A DNA stretch of 64,000 nt from Anaerococcus vaginalis (GCA_018363915.1 JAGZMY010000009.1:1-64000); one strand, 5' to 3'. Shown: positions 1 to 9,228, counted from the stretch's first letter. Notes: a model not told the origin generated them from the letters alone. Numbers and translations are program-made.

Positions 1-440
1 ACCTAAAGTTATGTATTTTATGGGTAATGATGGAAGAATGATTGTTGGTAAATTCCAAGATAATAGTAAAAAATGGAGATATACTAATGCCGATGGTAAT
101 CTCATTAACAGCAAGGGTTGGAAGATAAATAATCAAGGTAAACACTTTGCTTATGGTAATGGTTACTTATATACTAATCAATTTATAACTTTCGGACCTA
201 AAGTTATGTATTTTATGGGTAATGATGGAAGAATGATTGTTGGTAAATTCCAAGATAATAATAAAAGATGGCGATTTACTAATAACGATGGTAATCTTAT
301 AGGTAGCAAGGGTTGGAAGATAAATAATCAAGGTAAACACTTTGCTTATGGTAATGGTTACTTATATACTAATCAATTTATTACCTTTGGACCTAAAGTT
401 ATGTATTTTGTTGGTAATGATGGTCTTGTTAAAACTTCAC
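1..440 (+). repeat. 195-bp in-frame tandem repeat
   Basis: The sequence ACCTAAAGTTATGTATTTT starts at 1, at 196 and (diverging after about 20 bases) at 391, giving an exact 195-bp (65-codon) period. The first two copies differ at only a few positions, which suggests recent duplication or homogenisation. More copies probably lie upstream of the window. Confidence 0.9.
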
Positions 441-949
441 AATTTACATATATGAAAATTGCTACTTTCCATCCTGATTCTAATGGGTTAATAAGCATAT
501 CAGAATACAATGCTAATAAGCCTCATATTGATACTATGAAATATGCAAAATCAATTTTAAATCAAGTTGGTAATTCTTTATGGGGAGCTTACAAGTGGGC
601 TAGTTCAGCTATAAACTATAAGACAATGACTATAAATGCAAATAATGGTATAACATTCTTTGCAAATGTTGGATTTAATCAAAGAAGAGGAAATTGTTAT
701 ACAATGGCTTCTGTTTTCTATTATATGGCAAAAGCTTTGGGTTATAACGTATATCAAGTTTCTGGGTATCATCAAGGTTACAATGCACAGTGGCCACATT
801 CATGGTGTGAGATTCATATGAATGGTAATAAATATGTTTACGATCCTGATGTTTACAAAGAATACGGCAGAAGTATTTACGGAAAGAGATATGGACAAAG
901 TGGAACATTAAAATATTTAGTAGAAAGAAATAAATATATGCATTTATAA
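2..949 (+). CDS. Cell-wall-binding repeat protein with transglutaminase-like domain (5' end outside window)
   Basis: The reading frame is open from the first bases and begins inside a repeat, so the N-terminus lies outside the window. Two nearly identical 65-residue units and the start of a third run from about 1 to 440. Each carries motifs such as YFMGNDGRMIVGKF and GWKINNQGKHF, which resemble glucan/choline-binding (CW_1-type) cell-wall repeats. The C-terminal third has a transglutaminase/papain-like triad: Cys in RRGNCYTMA, His in WPHSWCEI and Asp in KYVYDPDVY. The protein is probably secreted and wall-attached. Whether it crosslinks, hydrolyses or only binds cannot be told from sequence. 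A lipoprotein gene follows 18 bp downstream. Confidence 0.8.
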   Translation, partial: PKVMYFMGNDGRMIVGKFQDNSKKWRYTNADGNLINSKGWKINNQGKHFAYGNGYLYTNQFITFGPKVMYFMGNDGRMIVGKFQDNNKRWRFTNNDGNLIGSKGWKINNQGKHFAYGNGYLYTNQFITFGPKVMYFVGNDGLVKTSQFTYMKIATFHPDSNGLISISEYNANKPHIDTMKYAKSILNQVGNSLWGAYKWASSAINYKTMTINANNGITFFANVGFNQRRGNCYTMASVFYYMAKALGYNVYQVSGYHQGYNAQWPHSWCEIHMNGNKYVYDPDVYKEYGRSIYGKRYGQSGTLKYLVERNKYMHL

Positions 950-967
950 GGAGATAATTGATATATA

Positions 968-1390
968 ATGAAAAATTTAAAATTTAAAAAATACACTTTA
1001 CTTTTAATGACTTTTGTTTTATCTTTTTCTTTAGTAGCTTGTAATAAAAAAGAAGATAAAAAAATAGAAAAAAGTAATTTATCAGTAGAAGAAAAATCAA
1101 GTAACGATAAAGAAAAAGAAGACTCAAAAGAACAAAGTAACATTAGTAACGAAAAGAAAAATGAAGTAGAAGCTTCCCCACAAACTACAACTGAAAATAC
1201 TGAAGAAACTCCACAAGAAAATGTTAATCAAACAGCACCAGTAAATCAACCAGCACAACAACCTGATCCTACACCAGCTCCAGCCCCTCAACCTGCACCT
1301 CAACCAGAACCTGCTCCAGCTCCTCAACAAACACCAGATCAAGGAGGAAATCAGGAAGGATGCACAAATGGCGATGCAATCTTCAACTAA
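968..1390 (+). CDS. Small lipoprotein with proline-rich tail
   Basis: A 140-residue protein with a basic N-terminus, a hydrophobic stretch and a lipobox (SLVAC, Cys at about residue 25), so it should be a lipid-anchored exported protein. After the Cys comes a Lys/Glu/Ser-rich segment, then a Pro/Ala/Gln linker (PAPAPQPAPQPEPAPAPQQ) ending in GGNQEGCTNGDAIFN. No folded domain is recognisable. A linker leading to nothing suggests the protein has lost a C-terminal domain. The AAGGAG at 949-954 is a rather distant ribosome binding site. Its last 23 bases overlap the acyltransferase gene. Confidence 0.7.
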   Translation: MKNLKFKKYTLLLMTFVLSFSLVACNKKEDKKIEKSNLSVEEKSSNDKEKEDSKEQSNISNEKKNEVEASPQTTTENTEETPQENVNQTAPVNQPAQQPDPTPAPAPQPAPQPEPAPAPQQTPDQGGNQEGCTNGDAIFN

Positions 1391-2471
1391 AATGAATTTT
1401 GGTCTATCCTATTGTCGCGCTATTGCTACAATTGCAATAATCATTCTGCACACAGGATTTGTTTTAAGTACAAATTTTCGTTTTAATATAGAAGATAATA
1501 TTATTTTGAGATTATTTGTGAACTGCTCTATGTGGGCAGTTCCAATTTTTTTGATGGTAACTGGAGTTTTAAATTTAGATAAAAATAAAAATTTAACTCT
1601 TAAAAAGCTAATTAAAAAATATATTGGAAGAATACTTCTTTCAATAGTAATTTTTGTAGCTATATATCAAATCGTTGACATTATAATTGATAAGAGATCT
1701 TTACATTTAAATGAATTTTTAACTTATTTAAAAAATTTATATACGGATAATACTTATAGCCCAATGTGGTATTTATATATGCTCATTGGTTTATATTTAT
1801 TGATGCCAATGTATAGGGCTTTTGTTAAAGTTTCTAAAGAAAATGAAATAAAATTTATTATGTTAGTCTATATTATTTTTATTTCAATAATTCCTGCTAT
1901 AGGAACATTTAAATTTAAAAGTGGATTTTATATTCATGAGCTAACAATATACCCTTTTTATTTGTTTATGGGTTACTCATTACACAAAGGAATAATAAAA
2001 ATTGATAAAAATAAAGGAGCTATTTTATTTATAGTTTCAAGCATACTAATATCAATATTAACATATTACAGATGGATAAATAACAATGAAAATTTTGAAA
2101 TTTTTTGGAGTTATTCTTCAATAATTGTTATTGTTCAAAGTATTGGTTTCTTTAGTTTTGTTATGGGAATTAGTAATAGCCAAAAATGGCAAGCCATAGA
2201 AAAAGTTTCATCAGAAAATAAAAAGTCTTATAAAAGTACTGAAAATATTTTTTCTAGTATTCTTTTAAAAATCGATAGCCTTTCTTTTGGGATATATTTA
2301 ATCCATATCATTATAATTAGGATATTTACAAGCATAGATACAATAAAAAATCTAATTATAGGTAATTCAATCTTACTTACAGTCCCAGTTTTGGTAATAA
2401 CAAACTTATTCTTATCTTGTATAATTGTTAAATTAATCAAAAATTTTCCAATATTTAAATCTATATTATAA
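1368..2471 (+). CDS. Acyltransferase family 3 membrane protein
   Basis: A 367-residue polytopic membrane protein of the acyltransferase-3 family (O-acetylation of surface glycans or lipids). The N-terminal signature R-x-x-A-x-I-x-x-I-I-x-L-H-T fits the family's catalytic Arg/His region, and about ten hydrophobic segments follow. The start at 1368 has GGAAGG upstream inside the lipoprotein gene; an ATG at 1392, just after the lipoprotein stop, is also possible. A Lys/Ser-rich loop near residues 265-290 is probably cytoplasmic. The substrate is unknown; a wall or surface polysaccharide is likely. A hairpin terminator follows. Confidence 0.82.
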   Translation: MAMQSSTKMNFGLSYCRAIATIAIIILHTGFVLSTNFRFNIEDNIILRLFVNCSMWAVPIFLMVTGVLNLDKNKNLTLKKLIKKYIGRILLSIVIFVAIYQIVDIIIDKRSLHLNEFLTYLKNLYTDNTYSPMWYLYMLIGLYLLMPMYRAFVKVSKENEIKFIMLVYIIFISIIPAIGTFKFKSGFYIHELTIYPFYLFMGYSLHKGIIKIDKNKGAILFIVSSILISILTYYRWINNNENFEIFWSYSSIIVIVQSIGFFSFVMGISNSQKWQAIEKVSSENKKSYKSTENIFSSILLKIDSLSFGIYLIHIIIIRIFTSIDTIKNLIIGNSILLTVPVLVITNLFLSCIIVKLIKNFPIFKSIL

Positions 2472-2480
2472 ATTTATATT

Positions 2481-2510
2481 AAATCCTCATTTATTTTGAT
2501 GAGGATTTTT
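2481..2510 (+). terminator. Rho-independent terminator after acyltransferase gene
   Basis: Ten-base-pair stem AAATCCTCAT / ATGAGGATTT with an 8-nt loop, followed by a T-run. Confidence 0.85.
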
Positions 2511-2697
2511 CATTTATTTTAAAAACCTAAATCCAAAACAAAATTTTATTTGAAAAACTATTTACTTTTTATTTTGCAAAATATTTTTCTAGCCTAAGCA
2601 ATTTTTCATCAAAATGATTTTTTTATTATCTTGTCTAGTATCTTTTATCTTTTGGAATTTTTCTTTATTATGTATTCTTTTATAAATTTAATAAAAA

Positions 2698-2732
2698 TAC
2701 CCTCCTTACTGGTTTGTCCAGTAAAGAGGGTA
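2698..2732 (-). terminator. Terminator of the lrgAB-lut-men-fix operon
   Basis: Arms TACCCTCCTTACTGG and CCAGTAAAGAGGGTA with a 5-nt loop and one mismatch. On the minus strand it is followed by TTTTTAT. The rest of 2511-2835 holds no gene that I can see. Confidence 0.8.
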
Positions 2733-2835
2733 CATATCAGATTTTTTTACAATGCTGTTTTTTATTTTTAGTCTTATATCGAATTTTATGATTAGTGGAT
2801 TAATTATTTTCTAATTTTTTCTTATTTTCTTATCT

Positions 2836-3120
2836 TTAGCCTTGTCTAAAAGTTACTCCTACTTCTCCTTGTGGATGTTTCCAATCTTTTACAATTTTTC
2901 CATGTGATAGGATTCTACAGGTTCCACATTCTAGGCATCCAAGGTGACTGAAACCAAAAACTCCATCTACATAGGTGTAGCAACCTGCTGGACATGCCAT
3001 TAAAAGTTTATTTATTTCTTCTTCATCTTTGTAGTCTGTATCTACATCGATGTGTGAATTATGCTCATCTGTATGGTATATATCAAGACCTAATTTATCT
3101 TCTATGCTCATTCTTTTCAT
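2836..3120 (-). CDS. fixX: FixX-type ferredoxin-like protein
   Basis: A 94-residue protein with MACPAGCY and GCLECGTCR, the cysteine pattern of the FixX ferredoxin-like subunit that partners FixC and carries an Fe-S cluster for electron transfer to quinone. The C-terminal WKHPQGEVGVTFRQG is typical of the family's end. It follows the FixC-like gene directly and is the last gene of the operon. Family membership is clear; the electron donor is not, because no etfA/etfB (fixAB) genes are in the window. Confidence 0.9.
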   Translation of the reverse strand: MKRMSIEDKLGLDIYHTDEHNSHIDVDTDYKDEEEINKLLMACPAGCYTYVDGVFGFSHLGCLECGTCRILSHGKIVKDWKHPQGEVGVTFRQG

Positions 3121-4413
3121 TTATAGTGCCTCCATTACTGCGGAAATAAAGTTTGATAATTGTGTTGCGCTCATTCTACTTGCAAGGTCGTTTACTGTTC
3201 CCATTATAAATCCTTTGGAATCTTCGCCATTTACTTTGAAAGCTCTTTCTGCTACATCGTTAATAATTTCTGGGAAGTCTTTAAAAATTTCTCTTCTGCT
3301 TAATATTGTTGGGAATGCCTTGAAAGTATTTAAATCTTTCATTATGAAGCTGTCTTCTAAAAGTTTTTTATAAATTGATAAGCTTTCTTTACTGAAATCT
3401 TCTTTTTCTTTGCTAGCTATTATTGATAGTGCTGCAAGTCTACCACTTTCAATTGCAAAATCCATTCCTCTTACTGTATAACCTAGGTTTACGCAAAAAC
3501 CTGCTGCGTCTCCTACTACAAGGAAACCATCTCCATATAATTCTGGAATCATATGAATGCCTTCTTCTGGAACAAGGTGTGCTGAATATTCTATTGTTTT
3601 TCCACCTTTTATAAATGGTGCTACATTATCGTGTTCTTTGAATCTTTCTAACAAATCGTTTATTTTTGTATTTGCATAACCTATATCTGATAATGTTGCA
3701 ACTACTCCGATAGATATGGAATCTTTATTTGTATAAATAAAGCCTCCTCCAAATCCTCCTATAGTTGGATCGCCACATGAAAGCCAGCTCATACCTTCAT
3801 CGCTTTCTAGATTAAATCTTTCATTGATTATTTCTTCTGATAATTCAATAACTTCTTTAGCTCCAACTGCTACTTGATGAGGTTCTAGTTCTTTTTTTAT
3901 TCCTAATTGTTGAGAAAGTAATGAGTTTACTCCATCAGCTATTATTACTACATCAGCAAATACTTCTTCTCCTGTAGCATCAATACCTACTACTTTTCCA
4001 TCTTCTACAAGTAATTTTTCTACTAAAACTCCACTTATTATTGAAACTCCTGCTTCTTCTGCTTTATCTGCTAGGTATTGGTCAAACTTACTATGTAATA
4101 CTACATAGGATGAATCTTTATCTTTGCCAAGAGCTTTTGATGAAAATCCTATATCAAAAGATGATTTTTCACTCATCATTGATATTTTTTCCTTTACTAC
4201 TTTTCTTTCTATCGGAGCTTCTTCGGCAAAATTTGGTATTATTTTTTCTAAACTATGACCATATAACCTGCCTCCTGTCACATTTTTTGCTCCACAATAG
4301 TCTCCTCTTTCAACCAACATAACTTCTAAATCATTTTCTGCTAAAACTATAGCTGCAGATAATCCTGCAACACCGCCTCCTACAATTATAACATCAAATT
4401 TATCTTCACTCAT
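3121..4413 (-). CDS. fixC: FixC-type electron-transfer flavoprotein:quinone oxidoreductase
   Basis: A 430-residue flavoprotein with an N-terminal Rossmann FAD motif (DVIIVGGGVAGLSAA), an ERGDYCGAKNVTGG segment and a second FAD motif (GFLVVGDAAGFC), as in FixC/ETF-QO proteins that pass electrons from ETF to quinone. A longer frame opens at 4464, but GGGGGAA sits just upstream of the ATG at 4413 (MSEDKFDV), so that start is chosen. It overlaps the end of ubiE by 0 bases with this start. With FixX next and MenA/MenG upstream, menaquinone is the likely acceptor. Confidence 0.9.
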   Translation of the reverse strand: MSEDKFDVIIVGGGVAGLSAAIVLAENDLEVMLVERGDYCGAKNVTGGRLYGHSLEKIIPNFAEEAPIERKVVKEKISMMSEKSSFDIGFSSKALGKDKDSSYVVLHSKFDQYLADKAEEAGVSIISGVLVEKLLVEDGKVVGIDATGEEVFADVVIIADGVNSLLSQQLGIKKELEPHQVAVGAKEVIELSEEIINERFNLESDEGMSWLSCGDPTIGGFGGGFIYTNKDSISIGVVATLSDIGYANTKINDLLERFKEHDNVAPFIKGGKTIEYSAHLVPEEGIHMIPELYGDGFLVVGDAAGFCVNLGYTVRGMDFAIESGRLAALSIIASKEKEDFSKESLSIYKKLLEDSFIMKDLNTFKAFPTILSRREIFKDFPEIINDVAERAFKVNGEDSKGFIMGTVNDLASRMSATQLSNFISAVMEAL

Positions 4414-4433
4414 TGTTTCCCCCATGTGTTGAA

Positions 4434-5117
4434 TTATAATTTTTGCCCTTTGATCATTACGCAAGCTCCAAAGAGCATTTTTTTTACTTCAATATTCTCA
4501 ACTCCAAATCTTTCACAGATTTTTATTATTTCATTTGGACTGATAAAATTCTTCGTTGATTCATATAGCCACATATAATCTTTATATCTTCTAATACCTC
4601 CACCAAGGACTGGCATTAGATATTTAAAAAATAATTTATAAAATGGTTTTATAATTTTATTTTCTACTGGAAAGGAATCTAATATATATATTCCTTTTTT
4701 TCCTACTCTAACCATTTCGTTTATTACTTTTTCATAATCATCTGTATTTCTTAAACCAAAAGATATCGTTACATAATCAAATGTTGAATTTTCGTATGGA
4801 ATATTTTTTGCATCTGCCTTTAATAAAGTTATGTTATTTATTTTTTTTGATTTTTCTTTTGATATCCTAAGCATATTTTCTGAAAAATCTACACCAACAA
4901 CTTTTGCATCACTCTTTTTAGCTATTTCTATTGCTATATCTCCTGTTCCGCAGCAAACATCCAATACTTTTTCATCATTTTTGATATTTTTCAAAATATC
5001 CTTTACTAATGTTTCTTTCCAACTTTTTTGTAATCCTAGGCTTATCCTATCATTAGCCTTGTCATAATATGGCGAAATTTTTTGAAATATTTCATAAACT
5101 TTTTTGCTTTTCTCCAT
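4434..5117 (-). CDS. menG: Demethylmenaquinone methyltransferase (UbiE/MenG)
   Basis: A 227-residue class I SAM-dependent methyltransferase. The SAM motif VLDVCCGTGDIAIEIA and the following VGVDFSENML match UbiE/MenG, which methylates demethylmenaquinone in the last step of menaquinone synthesis. SFGLRNTDDYEKVINEM is a typical UbiE segment. The ATG has GGAG upstream. It sits directly after menA (1 bp gap), which supports a menaquinone role over generic methylation. Confidence 0.92.
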   Translation of the reverse strand: MEKSKKVYEIFQKISPYYDKANDRISLGLQKSWKETLVKDILKNIKNDEKVLDVCCGTGDIAIEIAKKSDAKVVGVDFSENMLRISKEKSKKINNITLLKADAKNIPYENSTFDYVTISFGLRNTDDYEKVINEMVRVGKKGIYILDSFPVENKIIKPFYKLFFKYLMPVLGGGIRRYKDYMWLYESTKNFISPNEIIKICERFGVENIEVKKMLFGACVMIKGQKL

Positions 5118-5118
5118 A

Positions 5119-6039
5119 TTATTCTCCTATTAAACTTATGACTATTATTACTAAATAACTGAAATTTAATAAAATATTTGTAAGTCCTATATCCATCATT
5201 TGCCTAACTCTATCTTGGGGAAGTAGGCTTGCTGTAAAAATTCTAAATATAAATTTTCTTTTTAGAAAGAATATGATCAAATCTATGATTAAAGCTTTAT
5301 ACCCTCCAAAATAAAGGACTAGATAGGATTGCGATATAAACCACACTATAATTAATATTTTATATAAAATTCTAATATTTTTCCTACCCATAACAACAGC
5401 AAGTGTATTTCTATTTGCTTTTTTATCTTTCTCTATGTCACTTGAATTGTTACTCATCATAATTAATGAAATCCCTATTATAAAAGGCATTGCATATCCC
5501 ATAATTGTAAAATCAATTTTTTCTGAAATCACGCTAAATACACCGATAGGTATTAATCCTCCCATTACTATTCCACTAAATAATTCTCCTACTGGAAGAT
5601 ATGAAATAGGGAAAGGTCCCATTGAATAATTTAAAACCGTTGTTACTCCGATTATCCCTATGATGATACTTTTATAATTTATACTTTCTAAAGTTAAAAG
5701 TCCGAACACAATTCCAATCGTTAGAAAAAATAGCCCTAAATTTCTAACGCTTTCTGGTCTAATACAATTATAGAACATAATATTATCAGATTCTTTTAAG
5801 TTATCTTCCTTACTATCTACTCCATTTATAAAATCACTATAATCATTTATAGTATTTACGGATGATTGTAGGAAAACACACGATAAAATCAGACCCAAAG
5901 ACCTTAATAAACTTATGGAATATCCTGATTTTATCAGCATCAAAATCCCAAAAATCGAAGGAATAATAGATGCTACAAATGATTTTGGATTTGCAAAATT
6001 AATTATGTTTTTTAATGTCATCTTTTGATAAGTTTTCAT
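5119..6039 (-). CDS. menA: 1,4-dihydroxy-2-naphthoate prenyltransferase (MenA, UbiA family)
   Basis: A 306-residue integral membrane prenyltransferase with about eight or nine hydrophobic segments. The two Asp-rich motifs are visible: NDYSDFINGVDS near residue 65 and NNSSDIEKDKKANRNTLAV near residue 198. These bind the Mg-diphosphate of the prenyl donor. It would join DHNA to the polyprenyl chain made by the preceding gene, with which it overlaps as TAATG. No genes for making DHNA are in the window. Confidence 0.9.
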   Translation of the reverse strand: MKTYQKMTLKNIINFANPKSFVASIIPSIFGILMLIKSGYSISLLRSLGLILSCVFLQSSVNTINDYSDFINGVDSKEDNLKESDNIMFYNCIRPESVRNLGLFFLTIGIVFGLLTLESINYKSIIIGIIGVTTVLNYSMGPFPISYLPVGELFSGIVMGGLIPIGVFSVISEKIDFTIMGYAMPFIIGISLIMMSNNSSDIEKDKKANRNTLAVVMGRKNIRILYKILIIVWFISQSYLVLYFGGYKALIIDLIIFFLKRKFIFRIFTASLLPQDRVRQMMDIGLTNILLNFSYLVIIVISLIGE

Positions 6040-7040
6040 TAGTTCTTCTCTATCTTATCTAAAATCTTATATAAGTAATCAGATTCTCTAATTGGAAGAC
6101 TTGCTAGTATCAACCTATTTTTATCGGCAAACTCCTTGATTTTTTTTGAGCTTAAAATACAAGCTTTTGATTCTATGAGTAATTGCCTTAATGTAAGTAA
6201 TTCGTCATAATTAAGACTTACTTCTTTGTTTTTATTGAGCAGCTTATATATTTCATCTCCATACTTGTCATCATTCATGCTGGATAATAAAGGATATGTG
6301 TATACTCCTTCTTTTACATCAACAAACTCTCCTTTTCCTGTTTCATCTTTACTTGAGAATAAATCTAAAATGTCATCTCTCAATTGAAACATCAAGCCTA
6401 AGTTTTTTCCAAATTCAACCATTTTATTAATATCAATTTGATTGAATCCAGCATTTTTCGCTCCAAAATAACAAACTGTTTTAAAAAATGAAGCAGTTTT
6501 TCCGCAAATATTTTCAAAATATTCTTTTTCACTAATATCTAGTCTGTATTTTATTAAATTTTGACCAACTTCGCCATTGCACATATCTCTAATAGTGTCA
6601 GATATTATAGAAATTTCTTCGACAAGTCCTTTTTTTGCCAAGTAACTAAATACTTTAGATATCATATAGTCGCCTGCAAATACGGCTACATCTTTGCCAT
6701 ATTTTGATTGGATTGACCTATGTGATCTTCTAATTAGCGAATCGTCTATTATATCATCATGAATAAGTGATGCAAGATGAGTTATTTCTACTGCAGCGCA
6801 TTGACTAATTATTTTATCTGAAATTTGGTTTTCTCCCATCAGGCTTATATAAATCAAAAGCTTTGTTCTAATCATCTTTCCGCTAGAAATCAAAGTATTC
6901 TCAATAATATTATAGAGCTTTTGGCTTTGCTTGTAATCTCCTAAGATTTCTCTCATTTCTACAAGTGTTTTATCAATTAAATAATCTATAATAGTTTGCT
7001 TTGATTCTTTTGCTAAACATTCACTTATTGCAAAATTCAT
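6039..7040 (-). CDS. Polyprenyl diphosphate synthase (quinone side chain)
   Basis: A 333-residue trans-isoprenyl diphosphate synthase. It has the first Asp-rich motif in LIHDDIIDDS and the second in FQLRDDILDLF, both needed for Mg-diphosphate binding in chain elongation. Length and motifs fit HepT/IspB-like long-chain enzymes that make menaquinone tails. Position next to menA and ubiE supports that role. Chain length cannot be read from the sequence. Confidence 0.9.
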   Translation of the reverse strand: MNFAISECLAKESKQTIIDYLIDKTLVEMREILGDYKQSQKLYNIIENTLISSGKMIRTKLLIYISLMGENQISDKIISQCAAVEITHLASLIHDDIIDDSLIRRSHRSIQSKYGKDVAVFAGDYMISKVFSYLAKKGLVEEISIISDTIRDMCNGEVGQNLIKYRLDISEKEYFENICGKTASFFKTVCYFGAKNAGFNQIDINKMVEFGKNLGLMFQLRDDILDLFSSKDETGKGEFVDVKEGVYTYPLLSSMNDDKYGDEIYKLLNKNKEVSLNYDELLTLRQLLIESKACILSSKKIKEFADKNRLILASLPIRESDYLYKILDKIEKN

Positions 7041-7042
7041 TT

Positions 7043-9202
7043 TTAGATTAATCCTCTCTTTTCAGATATTATTTCTGAAGTGTGTTTTACCTTAATATCA
7101 AGACCTTCTGCTTCAAGTCCTCCTCTAATTTGCATCATACAACCTGGACAATCCACAGCAACCACATCTGCTCCAGAATTTTTGATATTTTCTATTTTGT
7201 TTTTTAATATTTTTGATGAAATATCTGGATATAAAACATTATAAGAGCCTGCAAATCCACAGCAGTTATCGCTATCTTCCATCTCAACAAATTCTACGCC
7301 TTCTGTATTTTTAAGTAAATCTCTAGGTTCTTCATAAACTCCCAAAGTTCTCTTTAAATGGCATGAATCATGGTAAGTAACTTTTACTTCTTTTCCATCT
7401 CCTGCATTTACTTTGTCATCTTTTTCATGGAATAATTTACAAAAATCTACGCATTTTTCTCCCAAAACTTTTGCTCTTTCATACATTTCACTTCCTTGTT
7501 CAAAGAAATCTTTGTAAGATTGAAGTTGATGAGTACATGATGGACAAGCAAGAAGAATATAATCGTATTTCTCTGCATCCATGGCTTTTATATTTATTTC
7601 TGCTTCTTTTCTAGCATTTTCGACATCACCCATATTGCTTGCAGGACAACCACAACAAGCTTGACCTAGAGGAAACTCTACTTTGTATCCTATTGAGTTC
7701 ATATTTTTAATCAAAGATTTAGCTGTATCAACATATACAAAATCAAGTAAACAACCGGCAAATAAAGCCACTGTTCCTTTTTGATTTTCTACATTTTGTT
7801 CAATTTCATCAAAAATATCTCTAAGCGGAACTTTTGCTATTGATGGTAAAACTTTTCCTCCAGTCATTCCTGATACGAAATCTGGAAGATGTCTAATCAT
7901 TGTGTCGCCCTTAGTAAATGGCTCTTGAGCAATAGATGCAATTCTTAATAATGAATGGAAAAGTTTCCTATCTGTTACTGCATCTAATGCAAATTTCTTT
8001 ATTGGATCTGGATTTTCCTTAACGTGTTCTTCTCTAACTTTCATTATCATTTCAGCTATTGGAAGTCCACCACCACAAACTTCATTACATCTGCCACATT
8101 GTAGACATACACTTTCTATTTCATTTGCTCTATCTTTATCAATTAAGAAGTGAGTTAAAAGCGTTCCTATTCCTCCAGTATAAACATTAGAACCGTATAC
8201 GTGTCCTCCTACTAAAGCAAAGGCTGGACATACATCAAGACAAGCTCCACATCTAATACAGTTAAATATTTCTCTATAACCCTCTTGAGCCAATATTTCT
8301 CTTCTGCCTGGATCATCTATAATCAAACAATAGAATCCTTTTTCTTCTTTTGTATCACTTTCTTTGTCAGTAGTTACTTCACAAGCACCTGTATACAATG
8401 ATAAGTAAGCTGTAATTCTTTGAGCAGTACCATTACGAGGGAGAGCTTTAAAAATCCATCTAGCATCAGAAATTGAATTTACAAATTTTTCTATTCCAAA
8501 TATATACAAATGATTTTTTGGAAGAGTTCCTACCATTCTACCATTACCTTCATTTGTCATTGTAAATACTGTTCCAGTTTCAGCAACGGCAACATTTGCT
8601 CCTGAAACTCCTAAATCTGCATTTTTAAACTTATCTCTCATAACTCTTCTTGAAGTTTTTACTTCTTCAGATATTATAGGTTCGTGTTTAGTTTTAGTGT
8701 ATTCTGAAAAATAGTCTGCAACTTGTTCCTTATTTAAATGCAAGGCTGGCATAACCATATGTACTGGGCTATTTCCTTCAAGTGAAATAATAAATTCTCC
8801 CAAATCAGTTTCTTGGCAATCTACACCATTATCTTTTAGTATCTTATTAAAATGAATTTCTTCAGAACACATTGATTTAGATTTTACGGCTGTTTTTATG
8901 TCTTTTTCTTTTAAAAAGTTTTCAACCCATTTTGCAGCTTCTTCTTTGCTTTTTACTACAACAACGTGTCCTCCTCTTGCCTCGCAATTCTTTTTGAATT
9001 CACTTATCATTTCATCAACATGCTCAGCAGCAAATGTTTTTACTCTTTTTATAGCTTGTTGAGTTTCTTTAAAATCAATTCCTTGATAAGAATTTAGTCT
9101 TCTTTTTGGATAAGTCTTACAAAAATTTCCGAGGGTTCTACCTAAAGTTGCATTGTCTAACGCATCTTTTATCTCTTCTTTTAAACTAATATTATCAACC
9201 AT
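7043..9202 (-). CDS. Fused LutB/LutA-like lactate-utilisation iron-sulfur protein
   Basis: A 719-residue protein that joins parts usually encoded separately. Residues 1-300 form a LUD domain as in LutB/LldF. Two 4Fe-4S motifs follow, CIRCGACLDVCP at 315-326 and CLQCGRCNEVC at 366-376. The last third has two cysteine-rich CCG domains, with CCG at 516-518 and 647-649, as in LutA/LldE/GlpC. The LutABC complex oxidises L-lactate to pyruvate. The adjacent LutC-like gene supplies the third part, and the menaquinone genes downstream suggest quinone as acceptor. Oxidation of another 2-hydroxy acid is possible. Confidence 0.88.
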   Translation of the reverse strand: MVDNISLKEEIKDALDNATLGRTLGNFCKTYPKRRLNSYQGIDFKETQQAIKRVKTFAAEHVDEMISEFKKNCEARGGHVVVVKSKEEAAKWVENFLKEKDIKTAVKSKSMCSEEIHFNKILKDNGVDCQETDLGEFIISLEGNSPVHMVMPALHLNKEQVADYFSEYTKTKHEPIISEEVKTSRRVMRDKFKNADLGVSGANVAVAETGTVFTMTNEGNGRMVGTLPKNHLYIFGIEKFVNSISDARWIFKALPRNGTAQRITAYLSLYTGACEVTTDKESDTKEEKGFYCLIIDDPGRREILAQEGYREIFNCIRCGACLDVCPAFALVGGHVYGSNVYTGGIGTLLTHFLIDKDRANEIESVCLQCGRCNEVCGGGLPIAEMIMKVREEHVKENPDPIKKFALDAVTDRKLFHSLLRIASIAQEPFTKGDTMIRHLPDFVSGMTGGKVLPSIAKVPLRDIFDEIEQNVENQKGTVALFAGCLLDFVYVDTAKSLIKNMNSIGYKVEFPLGQACCGCPASNMGDVENARKEAEINIKAMDAEKYDYILLACPSCTHQLQSYKDFFEQGSEMYERAKVLGEKCVDFCKLFHEKDDKVNAGDGKEVKVTYHDSCHLKRTLGVYEEPRDLLKNTEGVEFVEMEDSDNCCGFAGSYNVLYPDISSKILKNKIENIKNSGADVVAVDCPGCMMQIRGGLEAEGLDIKVKHTSEIISEKRGLI

Positions 9203-9228
9203 ATTAATCTCCTCTTATAATCTTAAAC

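Noticed and set aside
4414..4464. Longer FixC start at 4464
   Set aside because: The extra 17 residues precede the FAD motif with no family support and overlap ubiE. GGGGGAA favours the ATG at 4413.
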